Assembly (NCBI RefSeq): GCF_003952165.1
Contig: NZ_RXFT01000001.1
Location: 372,001-436,000, forward strand
Direction: 5' to 3'
Length of the DNA stretch: 64,000 nt
From: Variovorax guangxiensis
GTDB lineage: Bacteria; Pseudomonadota; Gammaproteobacteria; Burkholderiales; Burkholderiaceae_C
Translations under genes and position numbers: made by a program
The notes under the pieces: model-generated
What the model was told of the DNA's origin: nothing
Seen by the model: only the letters and a program-made list of their open reading frames with translations
Databases searched by the model: none
Part shown: one piece after another, positions 1-10,314 of the stretch
How positions within the stretch are numbered: position 1 is the first letter of the stretch
How the letters are laid out: every line of letters starts with the position of its first letter

Positions 1-840
1 GTAGAACACGCGCTCCCAGGGCACGAAGACGCGGTCGAACATGCACACGCCGGTGCTCTGGCCGTACTTGCGGCTGAAGAGGGCGTCGCCGTGCTCCAGT
101 TTCTCGCCGGGCCGGCCCGCCGGTCGCGCGACGATGGTGAGGCCGGGCGCATCCAGCGGCACGGCGCAGCAGACGGCGAAGTCGGCGTCTTCCTTGCCCA
201 TGTTGCGGCAGGGCATGACCAGCAACTCGTGCACGTAGGGCGCGCCGGTCACGATGGCCTTGGTGCCCGAGATGACGATGCCGCGCGCGTTGCGTTCCAC
301 CACGTGCAGGTAGCTGTCGACGTTCGCCTGCTCGTGCGGCCGGCGGCTGCGGTCGCCCTTGGCATCGGTCATGGCCACGCCCAGGGTCAGGTCCTGGTCC
401 TGCACGCGGTGGAGGTACTCGTGGAAGCGCGCGGCGTGCTCGGTACTGCCACGCGCGTCGTCGATGCGGGCCGATACCTGGGCGATGGCGTTGAGCGCGT
501 CGTGCGTCAGGTAGCGCTGGGCGCAGCCTGTTTCCTGGCAGACCAGCCGCACGGCTTCGAGCTTGTTGAGCAGGTCGCCCGCGCTCGTGTTGATGTGGGA
601 CAGCCGGTTGACCCGCTTGCCGCTGGTGTGCTGCACGGCGGTCATCAGCGGCTCGTGCTCGCTCCTGAGGGCGTAGTCGTAGGTGAGGGCGATGGCATTG
701 ATGCCGGGCTGGAAGGCGGCTTCGTCGGCGACGCTGTCGACGCGGCGGCCGTCGACGAACACGGTGGGCTTGTAGCGGCGCAGCGATTCGCGGTAGTCGG
801 CGCCGGACATGAGGGAGGTGCCGGGGAGCGGGGCGTTCAT
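1..840 (-). CDS. 4-hydroxyphenylacetate 3-hydroxylase / 4-hydroxybutyryl-CoA dehydratase family protein (C-terminus outside window)
   Basis: The first 280 residues are visible and the gene runs off the left edge. The translation matches the N-terminal half of the HpaB/AbfD flavoprotein family: SGADYRESLRRYKPTVFVDG at the start, then INAIALTYDYAL, and AMTDAKGDRSRRP, which is typical of AbfD-like members. In clostridial 4-hydroxybutyryl-CoA dehydratase two cysteines (C-x3-C) in this half bind a [4Fe-4S] cluster. Here the matching stretch reads GCAQRYL, so only the first cysteine remains. I therefore favour an FAD-dependent aromatic hydroxylase or other non-iron-sulphur member; this is inference. 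The ATG start has GGAGACAGA-like purines just upstream. It is divergent from a TetR regulator that probably controls it. Confidence 0.8.
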   Translation of the reverse strand, partial: MNAPLPGTSLMSGADYRESLRRYKPTVFVDGRRVDSVADEAAFQPGINAIALTYDYALRSEHEPLMTAVQHTSGKRVNRLSHINTSAGDLLNKLEAVRLVCQETGCAQRYLTHDALNAIAQVSARIDDARGSTEHAARFHEYLHRVQDQDLTLGVAMTDAKGDRSRRPHEQANVDSYLHVVERNARGIVISGTKAIVTGAPYVHELLVMPCRNMGKEDADFAVCCAVPLDAPGLTIVARPAGRPGEKLEHGDALFSRKYGQSTGVCMFDRVFVPWERVFY

Positions 841-889
841 CGTGTCTGTCTCCTGATCGGGTGGGTTTTATCGAGATTTAAACACTGTT

Positions 890-918
890 CAATTTTTCAA
901 TCAACGATCAAAAAATTG
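890..918. promoter_or_regulatory. candidate TetR operator between divergent genes
   Basis: The AT-rich gap between the hydroxylase-family gene and the TetR gene carries a perfect inverted repeat, CAATTTTT (890-897) and AAAAATTG (911-918), separated by 13 bases. The heptamer CGATCAA also occurs twice, at 905-911 and 925-931, exactly 20 bases apart (about two helical turns). Such elements between a TetR gene and its divergent target usually bind the repressor. The assignment is from position and symmetry only. Confidence 0.4.
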
Positions 919-952
919 GGCGTGCGATCAATCGAGGGATATAGTCCCGTCC

Positions 953-1624
953 ATGGAAGCCAAGACCCAGCGCCGCCAGGCGCTCAGCGACGCCCGCCGC
1001 ACCCTCGTGCTCGATGCTGCCCGCGCGGTCTTTCTGGAAGCCGGCATCGAAGGCGCGAGCGTGCGCGAGATCGCCAGGAAGGCCGGCTATACGCCGGGCG
1101 CCATTTACTCGTACTTCGAGAGCAAGGAGGCGATCTACGCGGCCCTGCTGAACGAGTCCATCCAGCGGCTGCAGGCCGCGGTGGCCGAGGCCTCCGCGCA
1201 GCAGGACGGCCCCGGCCAGGCGCTCGCCGCGAGGGCCCAGGCCTGGTTCGACTTCTATGCCGCGAACCCACGCGAGCTCGACCTGGGCTTCTACCTGGTG
1301 CAGGGCATGCGCCCGCGCGGGCTGACCAGCGAGCTCGACCACGAGTTGAACGACCATCTCTACCGGGCCCTGCGGCCCTGCGAAGAGGCGCTGCAGGACA
1401 TGGGGCTCGACGCCGACGCAGCCCTGCGCGAGAACACCGCGCTCTTCGCGCACGGCGTCGGCCTGCTGCTGATGCAGCACACGGGGCGCATCCGCATGTT
1501 CAGGCAGTCGGCCGACGCGCTGTTCAAGGCCTACGTGGCGCAGCTCGTGGAGCGCGTTGCCGGCGGCGCGCGCCAACCGGGTCTTTTCGGTGGTACGGTT
1601 CAGCCCGATTCAACCGATTCCTGA
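953..1624 (+). CDS. TetR/AcrR family transcriptional regulator
   Basis: A 223-residue protein with a typical TetR layout. An N-terminal helix (RTLVLDAARAVFLEAGIEGA) is followed by the helix-turn-helix at about residues 38-60 (VREIARKAGYTPGAIYSYFE), then a helical ligand-binding domain. The recognition helix segment GAIYSYFESKE is strongly conserved in the family. It is divergent from the hydroxylase-family gene across a 112-bp AT-rich gap and most likely represses that gene and itself. The inducer cannot be read from sequence. It is followed 18 bases later by an isochorismatase-fold gene on the same strand, which may be cotranscribed. Confidence 0.88.
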   Translation: MEAKTQRRQALSDARRTLVLDAARAVFLEAGIEGASVREIARKAGYTPGAIYSYFESKEAIYAALLNESIQRLQAAVAEASAQQDGPGQALAARAQAWFDFYAANPRELDLGFYLVQGMRPRGLTSELDHELNDHLYRALRPCEEALQDMGLDADAALRENTALFAHGVGLLLMQHTGRIRMFRQSADALFKAYVAQLVERVAGGARQPGLFGGTVQPDSTDS

Positions 1625-1642
1625 AAAAGAAAGAACTCGTTC

Positions 1643-2245
1643 ATGCTGCTCGACGCCTCGCAATCCCAACTCGTCCTGGTCGATTACCAGGCGCGCCTGA
1701 TGCCGGCGATCTTCGAGGGGGAAGCGGTCGCGCAGAACGCTGTGCGGCTCGGCAGGATGGCCAAGCTGTTCCAGGTGCCGGTGTTCGGCACCGAGCACAA
1801 CCCCTCCAAGCTGGGCCAGAACCTGCCCGACATCCGCGCGCAGTGCCAGCGCACCATGTCGAAGATGCATTTCAGTGGCGTGGAAGAGGGCCTGGGCGAG
1901 TGGCTGCGCGTGCCGGCCAAGGCACCGCAGGGCAATGCGCGCAGCCTGCCCAAGCACCTGCAGAAGCCCGCGGCGCCCGCCGAGGAGCGCAACAGCATCG
2001 TGATCGCTGGCTGCGAAGCCCATGTCTGCCTGCTGCAGACGGCGCTCGACCTGCTGGAAGACGAGTTCGAGGTCTGGGTCGTCACCGACGCCTGCAGCTC
2101 GCGCACCGAGCGCAACCGCGATGCCGCCTTCGACCGGCTGGCCGGTGCCGGCGCCGAGCTGGTGACGACCGAGATGGTCGGCTTCGAGTGGCTGCGTACG
2201 GCGGAGCATCCTGCGTTCCCCGAGGTGCTCTCGCTCATCCGCTAG
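1643..2245 (+). CDS. isochorismatase (cysteine hydrolase) family protein
   Basis: A 200-residue alpha/beta hydrolase of the isochorismatase/nicotinamidase superfamily, which cleaves amide, ester or vinyl-ether bonds with a Cys-Lys-Asp triad. All three residues can be placed: D14 in LVLVDYQ, K74 in RTMSKMHFS, and the nucleophile C129 in EAHVCLLQTALDL. An insert at about residues 90-115 (lysine, proline and alanine rich) separates the lysine and cysteine blocks. The EAHVC motif resembles YcaC-type hydrolases, so a hydrolase of unknown substrate is the safest call. The stop codon lies inside a short tandem repeat. Confidence 0.85.
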   Translation: MLLDASQSQLVLVDYQARLMPAIFEGEAVAQNAVRLGRMAKLFQVPVFGTEHNPSKLGQNLPDIRAQCQRTMSKMHFSGVEEGLGEWLRVPAKAPQGNARSLPKHLQKPAAPAEERNSIVIAGCEAHVCLLQTALDLLEDEFEVWVVTDACSSRTERNRDAAFDRLAGAGAELVTTEMVGFEWLRTAEHPAFPEVLSLIR

Positions 2246-2277
2246 TTGGATAGCTAGTTGGATAGATAGATAGATGG
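2242..2277. repeat. 12-bp tandem repeat followed by GATA microsatellite
   Basis: The unit CTAGTTGGATAG is present twice head to tail (2242-2253 and 2254-2265) and runs into a short (GATA)n tract ending near 2277. It starts at the stop codon of the isochorismatase gene. Such AT-richer simple sequence stands out from the surrounding GC-rich DNA. No function is evident. Confidence 0.85.
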
Positions 2278-2330
2278 AAAAGCGGCTGGCGGCGGCGCGG
2301 CCGGGCCGTTGGCTTGCCGCGGCTGTCAGC

Positions 2331-2360
2331 TTGCTGCAAGATCGGTCTCCATAATTATGA
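2331..2360 (+). promoter_or_regulatory. possible sigma-70 promoter for prpE
   Basis: TTGCTG (2331-2336) is followed 18 bases later by TTATGA within an AT-rich run (ATAATTATGAATTC). It lies about 50 bases before the prpE start. The match is moderate and unsupported by other evidence. Confidence 0.3.
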
Positions 2361-2411
2361 ATTCAGTTTTGGCGCCTGCCAGGACTGGACGAATAACAGG
2401 AGACAACCGAG

Positions 2412-4319
2412 ATGAGCCGCTACGAAGAGTTCTATCGCCAATCCGTCGACGCGCCCGAGGCCTTCTGGGCCGAGCAGGCGAAGCTGATCGACTGGCAGAC
2501 GCCCGCGCAAAAGATCCTCGACGCCAGCCAGCCGCCTTTCGCGCGCTGGTTCGTCGGCGGCACCACCAACCTCTGCCACAACGCCGTCGACCGGCACCTG
2601 GCGGCGCGGGGCGACCAGCCGGCGCTGATCTTCGTGTCCACCGAGACCGGCGTTGAGAAGAGCTACAGCTTCTCCGAGCTGCATGCCGAGGTGCAGCGCA
2701 CCGCCGCCAGCCTCCTTGAGCTGGGGGTGGGCAAGGGCGATCGCGTGCTCATCTACATGCCGATGATCCCGGAGGCCGCCTTTGCGATGCTGGCCTGCGC
2801 GCGCATCGGCGCCATCCATTGCGTGGTGTTCGGCGGCTTCGCCAGCGGGTCGCTCGCCACGCGCATCGAGGACGCCGAGCCCAAGGTGATCGTGAGCGCC
2901 GACGCGGGATCGCGCGGCAACAAGGTCATCGCGTACAAGCCGCTGCTCGACGAGGCGATCCGGCTGTCGAAGCACAAGCCATCGGCCGTGCTGCTCACCG
3001 ACCGGGGGCTGGCGCCGATGGACCTGACGGCGGGGCGCGACCACCTGGCCGCCGAGTTGCGCCGCAAGCACCTCGACGCCAAGGTGCCCTGCACCTGGCT
3101 GGCCTCTACCGACATCAGCTACACCATCTACACGAGCGGCACCACCGGCAAGCCCAAGGGCGTGCAGCGCGACGTGGGCGGGTACGCGGTCGCGCTGGCT
3201 GCGAGCATGAAGCACATCTTCGACGGCCGGCCCGGCGAAACCTACTTCTCGACCAGCGACATCGGCTGGGTGGTGGGGCACAGCTACATCGTCTACGGCC
3301 CGCTGATCGCCGGCATGGCGACGATCATGTACGAGGGCCTGCCCACGCAGGGCATCGACCGGCAGCCCGACGGCGGCATCTGGTGGCGCCTCGTCGAAAA
3401 GTACAAGGTCACGGTGATGTTCAGCGCGCCCACGGCGGTGCGCGTGCTCAAGAAGCAGGACCCGGCGCTGCTGAAGAAATACGACCTCTCGGCCCTGCGC
3501 GCGCTGTTCCTGGCCGGCGAGCCGCTGGACGAGCCCACCGCCCGATGGATCAGCGAGGGCCTGGGCGTGCCGATCATCGACAACTACTGGCAGACCGAAT
3601 CGGGCTGGCCGATGATCACCATCGCCAACGGCGTCGAGCCCAAGCCCAGCAAGTTCGGCAGCCCCGGGGTGCCGATGTACGGCTACCGCATCAGGATCGT
3701 GCACGAGTCCACCGGCGAGGAGTTGACCGGCGCGAACGAGAAGGGCGTGGTCGTGGTCGAGGGGCCGACCCCGCCGGGCTTCATGCAGACCGTGTGGAAG
3801 GACGACGCGCGCTTCGTCAACACCTACTGGAAGAGCGTGCCCGGCAAGATGGTCTATTCGACCTTCGACTGGGGCATCCGCGACGAGGACGGCTATTTCT
3901 ACATCCTCGGGCGCACCGACGACGTGATCAACGTGGCGGGCCACCGGCTGGGCACGCGCGAGATCGAGGAAAGCATCTCGGGCCATTCCAACGTCGCCGA
4001 AGTGGCGGTGGTCGGCGTGGCCGATGCGCTGAAGGGACAGGTCGCAATGGCCTTCGTCGTGCCCAGGGACGGCAAGGCCGTGACCGATGCCGACGTGGCG
4101 CTGAAGCTCGAAGGCGAGATCATGAAGCTGGTGGCCGACCAGCTCGGTGCCCTGGCCCGGCCGGCCCGGGTGCGCTTCGTCTCCGGCCTGCCGAAGACGC
4201 GCAGTGGCAAGCTGCTGCGCCGGGCCATCCAGGCCGTCTGCGAGCAGCGCGACCCCGGCGACCTGACCACCATCGACGACCCCGCCACGCTGCAGCAGAT
4301 CAAACAGTTACTTTCTTGA
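2412..4319 (+). CDS. prpE: propionyl-CoA synthetase (propionate--CoA ligase)
   Basis: A 635-residue AMP-forming acyl-CoA synthetase that activates propionate to propionyl-CoA through an acyl-adenylate. The N-terminal block MSRYEEFYRQSVDAPEAFWA and the overall length are those of PrpE, shorter than acetyl-CoA synthetase. The AMP-binding motif YTSGTTGKPKG lies at about residues 239-249. The mobile C-terminal domain carries the catalytic lysine K600 in TRSGKLLRR, the usual target of reversible acetylation. Preceded by AACAGGAGACAACCGAG, which supplies a ribosome site. No prp catabolic cluster is adjacent, so it probably feeds the 2-methylcitrate pathway from elsewhere. Acetyl-CoA synthetase activity as a side reaction is possible. 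Confidence 0.92.
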   Translation: MSRYEEFYRQSVDAPEAFWAEQAKLIDWQTPAQKILDASQPPFARWFVGGTTNLCHNAVDRHLAARGDQPALIFVSTETGVEKSYSFSELHAEVQRTAASLLELGVGKGDRVLIYMPMIPEAAFAMLACARIGAIHCVVFGGFASGSLATRIEDAEPKVIVSADAGSRGNKVIAYKPLLDEAIRLSKHKPSAVLLTDRGLAPMDLTAGRDHLAAELRRKHLDAKVPCTWLASTDISYTIYTSGTTGKPKGVQRDVGGYAVALAASMKHIFDGRPGETYFSTSDIGWVVGHSYIVYGPLIAGMATIMYEGLPTQGIDRQPDGGIWWRLVEKYKVTVMFSAPTAVRVLKKQDPALLKKYDLSALRALFLAGEPLDEPTARWISEGLGVPIIDNYWQTESGWPMITIANGVEPKPSKFGSPGVPMYGYRIRIVHESTGEELTGANEKGVVVVEGPTPPGFMQTVWKDDARFVNTYWKSVPGKMVYSTFDWGIRDEDGYFYILGRTDDVINVAGHRLGTREIEESISGHSNVAEVAVVGVADALKGQVAMAFVVPRDGKAVTDADVALKLEGEIMKLVADQLGALARPARVRFVSGLPKTRSGKLLRRAIQAVCEQRDPGDLTTIDDPATLQQIKQLLS

Positions 4320-4483
4320 GCCGAATGAGCGGGGAATGAGCAACGGCGGGGGTTGCGAAGCCGGGTTGGACCGTCATATGGTTGACGTGGCACAATGCCA
4401 AGGTACTCAGGCCCTTCCCCAGCCACAGTCGCATCCGCCAATCGGTTCAGCCGTGTCGCGGAAGGTTTCTTAAACCAGCTAGT

Positions 4484-4500
4484 GCTTCCCTCAGGGAAGC
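4484..4500 (+). promoter_or_regulatory. hairpin in the sucA leader next to the ribosome binding site
   Basis: GCTTCCC and GGGAAGC form a perfect 7-bp stem with a 3-base loop (TCA). The purine run GAAGG, the likely Shine-Dalgarno, begins at the next base, and the sucA ATG follows 10 bases after that. The hairpin could mask or present the ribosome site. The rest of the 196-bp gap before sucA shows no other clear element. Confidence 0.5.
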
Positions 4501-4515
4501 GAAGGTCAGCGGATC

Positions 4516-7392
4516 ATGAGCGATTCTTCTACGCCCACGGCGTACACCGCCTATCAAGGCAACACGTACCTCTTCGGCGGCAATGCGCCGTACGTCGAGG
4601 AAATGTACGAAAACTACCTCGCCAACCCAGGCAGCGTTCCCGACAACTGGCGTTCGTACTTCGACGCGCTGCAGAACGTTCCGGCCGCCGACGGCACGAA
4701 CACCCGCGACGTCCCCCACCAGCCGGTCATCAACGCCTTCGCCGAACTCGCGAAGCAGGGCACGACCAAGGTCGTGCAGGCCAGCGGCGCCGACTCCGAA
4801 CTCGGCCGCAAGCGCACCGCGGTCCAGCAACTGATCGCCGCCTACCGCAACGTCGGTGCCCGCTGGGCCGATCTCGATCCGCTCAAGCGCGCCGAGCGTC
4901 CCTCCATTCCTGAACTCGAGCCCTCGTTCTACGGCTTCGCCGACGCCGACCTCGAGACGGTGTTCAACACCAGCAACACTTTCTTCGGCAAGGACACCAT
5001 GTCCTTGCGCGAACTGCTCAACGCACTGCGCGAAACGTACTGCGGCACCATCGGCGCCGAGTACATGTACACCACCGACCAGAACCACAAGCGCTGGTGG
5101 CAGCAGAAGCTCGAGAGCGCCCGCACCAATCCCAAGCTGAACGCCGACCAGAAGAAGCGCGTTCTCGACCGCCTGACCGCGGCCGAAGGGCTGGAGCGCT
5201 TCCTCCACACCAAGTACGTCGGCCAGAAGCGCTTCTCGCTCGAAGGCGGCGAGAGCTTCATCGTCGCGATGGACGAACTCATCAACCGCGCCGGCGAGAA
5301 GGGCGTGCAGGAAATCGTGATCGGCATGGCCCACCGCGGCCGCCTGAACGTGCTGGTGAACTCGCTGGGCAAGATGCCTGCCGACCTGTTCGCCGAGTTC
5401 GACCACACCGCTCCCGAAGAGCTGCCCAGCGGCGACGTGAAGTACCACCAGGGCTTCAGCTCCGACGTCAGCACCCCTGGCGGCCCGGTGCACCTGTCGC
5501 TGGCCTTCAACCCCTCCCACCTCGAGATCGTCAACCCGGTCGTCGAAGGCTCGGTGCGCGCCCGCATGGACCGCCGCGGCGACAAGGAAGGCGACTCGGT
5601 GCTGCCGGTGCTCGTGCACGGCGACGCCGCCTTCGCCGGCCAGGGCGTGGTCATGGAAACGCTGGCGCTGGCCGAAACCCGCGGCTACTACACCGGCGGC
5701 ACGGTCCACATCGTCATCAACAACCAGATCGGCTTCACCACCAGCGACCCGCGCGACAGCCGCTCGACGCTGTACTGCTCGGACATCGTGAAGATGATCG
5801 AGGCGCCCGTGCTGCACGTGAACGGCGACGATCCCGAAGCCGTGGTGCTGTGCACGCAGCTCGCGCTGGAGTTCCGCCAGGAATTCAACAAGGACGTGGT
5901 GGTCGACATCGTCTGCTATCGCAAGCTGGGCCACAACGAGCAGGACACCCCCTCGCTCACCCAGCCGCTGATGTACAAGAAGATCGCCCAGCACCCCGGC
6001 ACCCGCCGCCTGTACGCCGACAAGCTGGCCGCGCAAGGCCTGGGCGAGACGCTCGGCGACGACATGGTCAAGGCCTACCGCGCCGCCATGGATGCCGGCA
6101 AGCACACCATCGACCCGGTGCTGACCAACTTCAAGAGCAAGTACGCGGTCGACTGGAGCCCCTTCCTCAACAAGAAGTGGACCGACGCCGGCGACACCGC
6201 CATCCCCACCACCGAGTGGAAGCGGCTGGCCGAGAAGATCACCACCGTGCCGCAAGGCTTCACCGTGCACCCGCTGGTGAAGAAGGTGCTGGACGACCGC
6301 GCTGCCATGGGCCGCGGCGACGTGAACGTCGACTGGGGCATGGGCGAGCACATGGCCTTCGCCTCGCTGGTGGCCAGCGGCTACCCGGTGCGCCTGTCGG
6401 GTGAAGACTCCGGCCGCGGCACCTTCACGCACCGTCACGCGGTGCTGCACGACCAGAACCGCGAGAAGTTCGACGAAGGCACCTACGTGCCGCTGCAGAA
6501 CGTGGCCGACAACCAGGCTCCGTTCGTCGTCATCGACTCCATCCTCTCGGAAGAAGCGGTGCTGGCCTTCGAATACGGCTACGCCTCGAACGACCCCAAC
6601 ACCCTGGTGATCTGGGAGGCGCAGTTCGGCGATTTCGTCAACGGCGCGCAAGTGGTGATCGACCAGTTCATCGCCTCGGGCGAAGTGAAGTGGGGCCGCG
6701 TCAACGGCATCACCATGATGCTGCCGCACGGCTACGAAGGCCAGGGCCCCGAGCACAGCTCGGCCCGCCTGGAGCGCTTCATGCAGCTGGCCGCCGACGC
6801 CAACATGCAGATCGTGCAGCCCACCACGGCCAGCCAGATCTTCCACGTTCTGCGCCGCCAGATGGTGCGCAGCCTGCGCAAGCCGCTGATCATCATGACG
6901 CCGAAGTCGCTGCTGCGTAACAAGGACGCGACCTCGCCGCTGTCCGAGTTCGTCAAGGGCGGCTTCCAGACCGTGATCCCCGACAGCCGCGACCTGAAGG
7001 CCGAGAAGGTCAAGCGCCTGATCGCCTGCTCGGGCAAGGTCTACTACGACCTGGCCAAGAAGCGCGAGGAGAAGGAAGCCGACGACGTGGCGATCATCCG
7101 CGTCGAGCAGCTCTATCCGTTCCCGCACAAGGCATTCGCGGCCGAGATCAAGAAGTACCCGAATCTCGTCGACGTGGTGTGGTGCCAGGACGAGCCGCAG
7201 AACCAGGGCGCCTGGTTCTTCGTGCAGCACTACATCCATGAAAACATGCAGGAAGGCCAGAAGCTCGGCTACTCCGGCCGTGCCGCATCGGCATCGCCGG
7301 CGGTGGGCTACTCGCACCTGCACCAGGAACAGCAGAAGGCGCTGGTCGACGGCGCGTTCGCCAAGCTCAAGGGCTTCGTGCTGACCAAGTAA
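4516..7392 (+). CDS. sucA: 2-oxoglutarate dehydrogenase E1 component
   Basis: The thiamine-diphosphate-dependent E1 subunit (958 residues, normal for the family) that decarboxylates 2-oxoglutarate and passes the succinyl group to SucB. The N-terminal E2-binding peptide NAPYVEEMYENYLANP is present. The core carries the family blocks GMAHRGRLNVLVN, NNQIGFTTSDPRDSRST and the ThDP-binding HVNGDDPEAV region, and the C-terminal half has SEEAVLAFEYGYA and LPHGYEGQGPEHSSAR. First gene of sucA-sucB-lpdA, with a hairpin beside its ribosome site. GAAGG lies 10 bases before the chosen ATG. Confidence 0.97.
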   Translation: MSDSSTPTAYTAYQGNTYLFGGNAPYVEEMYENYLANPGSVPDNWRSYFDALQNVPAADGTNTRDVPHQPVINAFAELAKQGTTKVVQASGADSELGRKRTAVQQLIAAYRNVGARWADLDPLKRAERPSIPELEPSFYGFADADLETVFNTSNTFFGKDTMSLRELLNALRETYCGTIGAEYMYTTDQNHKRWWQQKLESARTNPKLNADQKKRVLDRLTAAEGLERFLHTKYVGQKRFSLEGGESFIVAMDELINRAGEKGVQEIVIGMAHRGRLNVLVNSLGKMPADLFAEFDHTAPEELPSGDVKYHQGFSSDVSTPGGPVHLSLAFNPSHLEIVNPVVEGSVRARMDRRGDKEGDSVLPVLVHGDAAFAGQGVVMETLALAETRGYYTGGTVHIVINNQIGFTTSDPRDSRSTLYCSDIVKMIEAPVLHVNGDDPEAVVLCTQLALEFRQEFNKDVVVDIVCYRKLGHNEQDTPSLTQPLMYKKIAQHPGTRRLYADKLAAQGLGETLGDDMVKAYRAAMDAGKHTIDPVLTNFKSKYAVDWSPFLNKKWTDAGDTAIPTTEWKRLAEKITTVPQGFTVHPLVKKVLDDRAAMGRGDVNVDWGMGEHMAFASLVASGYPVRLSGEDSGRGTFTHRHAVLHDQNREKFDEGTYVPLQNVADNQAPFVVIDSILSEEAVLAFEYGYASNDPNTLVIWEAQFGDFVNGAQVVIDQFIASGEVKWGRVNGITMMLPHGYEGQGPEHSSARLERFMQLAADANMQIVQPTTASQIFHVLRRQMVRSLRKPLIIMTPKSLLRNKDATSPLSEFVKGGFQTVIPDSRDLKAEKVKRLIACSGKVYYDLAKKREEKEADDVAIIRVEQLYPFPHKAFAAEIKKYPNLVDVVWCQDEPQNQGAWFFVQHYIHENMQEGQKLGYSGRAASASPAVGYSHLHQEQQKALVDGAFAKLKGFVLTK

Positions 7393-7445
7393 ACCTGTCC
7401 TCTTTCACACGAACACCCTGAAGAACAAATCGGAGCCCACTCCAA

Positions 7446-8717
7446 ATGTCTATCGTTGAAGTCAAAGTCCCCCAGCTTTCCGAATCCGTGGCCGAAGCCA
7501 CCATGCTCACTTGGAAGAAGAAGGCCGGCGAAGCCGTCGCCGTCGATGAAATCCTGATCGAGATCGAGACCGACAAGGTCGTGCTCGAAGTGCCCGCTCC
7601 CTCGGCCGGCGTGCTGGCCGAAATCATCCAGCCCGACGGCGCCACCGTGGTCGCCGACCAGCTGATCGCCAAGATCGACACCGAAGGCAAGGCCGGCGCT
7701 GCCGCTCCCGCAGCGGCACCCGCCGCCGCGGCGGCCCCGGCGCCCGCAGCCGCTCCGGCAGCTGCAGCTGCCGCCACCGGCGGCTCGAAGGCCGATGTGG
7801 CCATGCCCGCCGCCGCCAAGTTGCTGGCCGACAACAACCTGAAGACTGGCGACGTCGCCGGCTCGGGCAAGGACGGCCGCGTGACCAAGGGCGACGTGCT
7901 CGCCGCAGTCGCCTCGGGCGCCAAGCCTGCCGCACCTGCCGCCACCATCGCCGTGCCGGCTGCCAAGCCCGCGCTGCCGCAGGTCGCCGCTCCCGCCAGC
8001 GCCCCCGACCTGGGCGAGCGCCCCGAGCAGCGCGTGCCGATGAGCCGCCTGCGCGCCCGCATCGCCGAGCGCCTGATCCAGTCGCAGTCGACCAACGCCA
8101 TCCTGACGACCTTCAACGAAGTCAACATGGCGCCCGTCATGGAACTGCGCAAGCGCTTCCAGGACAGCTTCACCAAGGAACACGGCGTGAAGCTCGGCTT
8201 CATGTCCTTCTTCGTGAAGGCCGCCGTGCATGCCCTCAAGAAGTACCCGGTGCTCAACGCCTCGGTGGACGGCAACGACATCCTGTACCACGGCTACTTC
8301 GACATCGGCATCGCCGTCGGTTCGCCGCGCGGCCTGGTGGTGCCGATCCTGCGCAATGCCGACCAGATGAGCTTCGCCGACATCGAGAAGAAGATCGCCG
8401 AATACGGCAAGAAGGCACAGGACGGCAAGCTGGGCATCGAAGAGATGACCGGCGGCACGTTCTCCATCTCGAACGGCGGCACCTTCGGCTCGATGCTCTC
8501 GACCCCGATCATCAACCCGCCCCAGTCGGCCATCCTCGGCGTGCACGCCACCAAGGACCGCGCCGTGGTCGAGAACGGCCAGATCGTGGTCCGTCCGATG
8601 AACTACCTGGCCATGAGCTATGACCACCGCATCATCGACGGCCGCGAAGCCGTGCTGGGCCTGGTCGCCATGAAGGAGGCGCTGGAAGACCCGTCGCGCC
8701 TGCTGTTTGATATCTGA
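7446..8717 (+). CDS. sucB: 2-oxoglutarate dehydrogenase E2, dihydrolipoyllysine succinyltransferase
   Basis: The core subunit of the complex (423 residues). One lipoyl domain comes first, with the lipoylated K44 in [10 protein letters not shown]. Then an alanine/proline hinge (about residues 80-115), an E3/E1-binding domain (about 118-155), a second hinge, and the catalytic acyltransferase domain with H394 and D398 in [11 protein letters not shown]. It transfers the succinyl group from lipoate to CoA in the citric acid cycle. GGAG lies about 11 bases before the ATG. It sits 53 bases after sucA, and a dispersed palindromic repeat separates it from lpdA. Confidence 0.97.
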   Translation: MSIVEVKVPQLSESVAEATMLTWKKKAGEAVAVDEILIEIETDKVVLEVPAPSAGVLAEIIQPDGATVVADQLIAKIDTEGKAGAAAPAAAPAAAAAPAPAAAPAAAAAATGGSKADVAMPAAAKLLADNNLKTGDVAGSGKDGRVTKGDVLAAVASGAKPAAPAATIAVPAAKPALPQVAAPASAPDLGERPEQRVPMSRLRARIAERLIQSQSTNAILTTFNEVNMAPVMELRKRFQDSFTKEHGVKLGFMSFFVKAAVHALKKYPVLNASVDGNDILYHGYFDIGIAVGSPRGLVVPILRNADQMSFADIEKKIAEYGKKAQDGKLGIEEMTGGTFSISNGGTFGSMLSTPIINPPQSAILGVHATKDRAVVENGQIVVRPMNYLAMSYDHRIIDGREAVLGLVAMKEALEDPSRLLFDI

Positions 8718-8721
8718 TCCA

Positions 8722-8812
8722 CCCCCGTTGCTTGCTCACTTCGTGTAGCCGCCTCCCCCCTCGAGGGGGCGCACCCGGCGGCCCGGCAAAGCCGGTTCCG
8801 CGGGTGCCTCGG
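8722..8812 (+). repeat. dispersed extragenic palindromic repeat, copy 1
   Basis: An about 90-bp non-coding element between sucB and lpdA. It has a 14-bp perfect palindrome CCCCCTCGAGGGGG (8756-8769). A second stem GCACCCG/CGGGTGC (8771-8777 with 8801-8807) encloses a small hairpin CCGGC-AAA-GCCGG (8783-8795). The same architecture and most of the sequence recur at 36332-36418 and 54411-54500, always 3' of a plus-strand gene and in the same orientation. Confidence 0.8.
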
Positions 8813-8873
8813 AGATGGCCTGCGCTTCGCGCGGCCGTGGCGGAAGGCGGTACACCGAATTACGAAAGAACCT

Positions 8874-10301
<1,428 letters not shown>

Positions 10302-10314
10302 TCCCGCCGATCTT

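Noticed and set aside
91..2253. A 720-codon plus-strand frame across the HpaB-family and TetR genes
   Set aside because: It is out of frame with the TetR gene and antisense to the HpaB-family gene, and has no recognisable domain.
2242..2277. Possible CRISPR-like repeat
   Set aside because: Repeats are directly adjacent with no spacers and only two units.
4382..4409. Promoter for sucA from TTGACG
   Set aside because: The hexamer at proper spacing (TACTCA) matches consensus poorly, so I did not list it.
4447..7323. A 958-codon open frame antisense to sucA
   Set aside because: High GC leaves long antisense frames. The reverse translation is low-complexity (Val/Ala/His/Gly) with no family motifs, while sucA is unmistakable.
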